Source of the DNA: Candidatus Aenigmatarchaeota archaeon
GTDB taxonomy: Archaea > Aenigmatarchaeota > Aenigmatarchaeia > CG10238-14
DNA length: 49,010 nucleotides
Assembly (NCBI GenBank): GCA_017610225.1
Contig: JAFCCM010000029.1
Coordinates: forward strand, 1-49,010
Direction: 5' to 3'
Shown here: piece by piece, positions 47,796 to 49,010 of the stretch
Layout: each line of letters starts with the position of its first letter
How positions within the stretch are numbered: position 1 is the first letter of the stretch
Made by a program: the position numbers and the translations under genes
The notes under the pieces: generated by a model
The model's database searches: none
Told to the model about the DNA's origin: nothing
Seen by the model: only the letters and a program-made list of their open reading frames with translations

Positions 47796-48803
47796 ATGAC
47801 TTTCCCAATCCAAGAACAACCAACCTGGTCTATCCGTGACTCGTCTAAACTTGACGACTTCAAACGTTGCAGGCGTTATTATTTCTACTCACACATCCTC
47901 GGCTGGCGTCCTGATTATCCAGCGCATGACCTTTACTTCGGTGAATGCTGGCATATGGCTAGAGAACACCAGCTCCTCCACGGCTATGATGATGTTGAAG
48001 GTGCTTACAATGTATTTATCAATCACTACCGCAAACTATTCGCACCTGAAGATGATGAGATAAACAAGCCAAAGACACCAACAGCTGTACTTGGTGCACT
48101 TATGAAATTTGCTGAGGAACGTTCACGTGACTTGATTGACAATGAGGTTGTCATAATAGATGGTGCGAAGATGACTGAAATATCTGGGACTGTCCCAGTT
48201 GATGAAAATCGTGTGCTTCACTATCGTATGGACTCTATTATGCGTCGCCTTGATGATGGTATGATATTTTCCTGGGACCATAAGACTACGCATGAAAAGT
48301 GGATTAATGGTAGACAATGGGAAGAACAATTTCACCTTGGTATTCAAAACGGTACTTACACACATTGTCTCTATTGCATGTTTCCTATTGAACAAGTCCT
48401 CGGCATTGAGTTCTGTGGCACGGGATTTACATTCTTAAAACGTGGTTCTGCTAATCGACCAGCTGGATATCACACAACACTTAAACGTGTTCCTGCGTTT
48501 AAAGATCCAGATCAAATGAACGTCTGGCTCTGGAATGTGATTGATGAACTTGATGAGGTAGATAGGGAAATGGATAGGTTATTTCATTGTAAGGAAGAAG
48601 ACGCTGTGTTAATGGCTTTTCCAATGAACCCTAAATCATGCTCAGACTTTCGAGGTTGTCCTTTCCATGACTATTGTTTAAGCTGGAGTAATCCTTTACA
48701 ACGATGCTACGAGCCTCCATTGGGATTTAGGGAGGAGTTCTGGGATCCTTCAAAGATGGACACTACAAATAAGAAAAACTTAGAATGGGGAGGAGATAAA
48801 TAA
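47796..48803 (+). CDS. Cas4/RecB-like PD-(D/E)XK nuclease with probable iron-sulfur cluster, 335 aa
   Basis: First motif SSKLDDFKRCRRYYFYSHILGW puts a cysteine (residue 26) where Cas4/AddB-type nucleases have the first cluster ligand. The catalytic core is YRMDSIMRR and FSWDHKTTHE (D161, K163). Three further cysteines at the C-terminus (KSCSDFRGCPFHDYC) complete a 1+3 cluster pattern. It likely trims DNA ends for the ATPase encoded next, whose start follows the stop directly. Strong AAAGGAGG site. Confidence 0.85.
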   Translation: MTFPIQEQPTWSIRDSSKLDDFKRCRRYYFYSHILGWRPDYPAHDLYFGECWHMAREHQLLHGYDDVEGAYNVFINHYRKLFAPEDDEINKPKTPTAVLGALMKFAEERSRDLIDNEVVIIDGAKMTEISGTVPVDENRVLHYRMDSIMRRLDDGMIFSWDHKTTHEKWINGRQWEEQFHLGIQNGTYTHCLYCMFPIEQVLGIEFCGTGFTFLKRGSANRPAGYHTTLKRVPAFKDPDQMNVWLWNVIDELDEVDREMDRLFHCKEEDAVLMAFPMNPKSCSDFRGCPFHDYCLSWSNPLQRCYEPPLGFREEFWDPSKMDTTNKKNLEWGGDK

Positions 48804-49010
48804 ATGGCCTACGATTACAAAGAAGAACTAAAAAAGGTAAAGGAATACTATGAAGGTGACCCTTTACAAAAACGATTCAGTGCATTAGTAACTGGGGAAA
48901 CCAACGCAGGTAAAACTTACATGCTAAGGACTGCTCGCAAACCTGTTCACATAGATTCCTTCGATCCTGGTGGTACTAAATGTCTCAGAGATTTAATTGA
49001 AAGCGGTGAT
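48804..49010 (+). CDS. Sak4/RecA-like P-loop ATPase (N-terminal part; continues at base 1)
   Basis: Start ATG after GGAGATAAATAA, one base past the nuclease stop. Encodes MAYDYKEELKKVKEYYEG and the Walker A region SALVTGETNAGKT. The last 114 bases repeat the window start, so the true gene is this segment up to 48896 joined to 1-732, giving 274 residues. See the entry at 1-732 for function. Confidence 0.8.
   Translation, partial: MAYDYKEELKKVKEYYEGDPLQKRFSALVTGETNAGKTYMLRTARKPVHIDSFDPGGTKCLRDLIESGD
48897..49010. repeat. Terminal overlap of the contig (identical to 1-114)
   Basis: Second copy of the 114-base overlap, showing that the sequence closes on itself. Confidence 0.95.

Noticed and set aside
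1..49010. Reassigned TGA codon genome-wide, suggested by the internal TGA at 19244.
   Set aside because: Many well-defined genes end in TGA, often in tight ATGA overlaps, so TGA is a real stop here.
1..49010. tRNA genes, CRISPR arrays, insertion sequences, integrase or attachment sites.
   Set aside because: No cloverleaf-like segment, no regular spacer-repeat array, no transposase and no recombinase signature was found on reading both strands.

Overview
The window is one complete tailed-phage genome. Bases 1-114 are repeated exactly as 48897-49010, and both ends fall inside a single ATPase gene, so the map closes into a circle of 48,896 bp. Short-tail (podovirus-like) virion genes are present: small and large terminase, portal, scaffold, major capsid, head-tail adaptor, a P22 gp10-like beta-propeller tail protein, a pectate-lyase tailspike and a giant ejected polyvalent protein. 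I see no tape measure, sheath, tail tube, integrase or lysogeny repressor, and no phage RNA polymerase. The DNA is AT-rich. Genes are tightly packed with strong GGAGG-type ribosome sites. The clearest promoters are sigma70-like (TTGACA, 17 bp, TATnnT), so the phage probably relies on host RNA polymerase. The host cannot be named; the sigma70 promoters and a tailspike with a signal peptide are compatible with a Gram-negative bacterium.

Layout. Rightward genes from about 38.5 kb through the junction to 9.0 kb form the early/replication arm. First comes a long run of small, mostly unknown genes (38.5-47.8 kb) with an ATP-dependent DNA ligase, a HIRAN protein and several zinc-ribbon or zinc-finger proteins. 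Then come a Cas4/RecB-like nuclease, a Sak4/RecA-like ATPase, a candidate ssDNA-binding protein, a MazG-like protein, a dCMP deaminase, a ParB-methyltransferase fusion, a uracil-DNA-glycosylase/exonuclease/polymerase A fusion and a DUF3987-like P-loop ATPase. Leftward genes from 37.0 kb down to 9.0 kb form the late arm: terminase small subunit, a possible lysis region, two methyltransferases and a two-domain glycosyltransferase, tailspike, terminase large subunit, a fibre-like protein, portal, scaffold, capsid, adaptor, tail proteins and ejection proteins. The arms converge at 9.0 kb and diverge near 37.0-37.3 kb.

Most distinctive is a dispersed 25-bp element, AGATCGTTT-N7-AAACGATCT, with 20 full copies and 3 half-sites over the whole genome. 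Its right arm is much better conserved than its left, in the same direction on the map whichever way the surrounding genes run. Copies sit in gaps, directly against Shine-Dalgarno sequences, over stop codons, and in frame inside genes. Two opposed half-sites flank an AT-rich core inside a 28-bp inverted repeat at 38.27-38.46 kb, which is the best replication-origin candidate. The ParB-methyltransferase is a possible but unproven reader of the element.

Other unusual points are a probable +1 frameshift in the scaffold gene, an in-frame TGA in a small virion gene beside an HNH endonuclease, a two-domain structured leader RNA at 43.15-43.35 kb, and two self-contained transcription units for related abundant-type proteins flanking the origin region.
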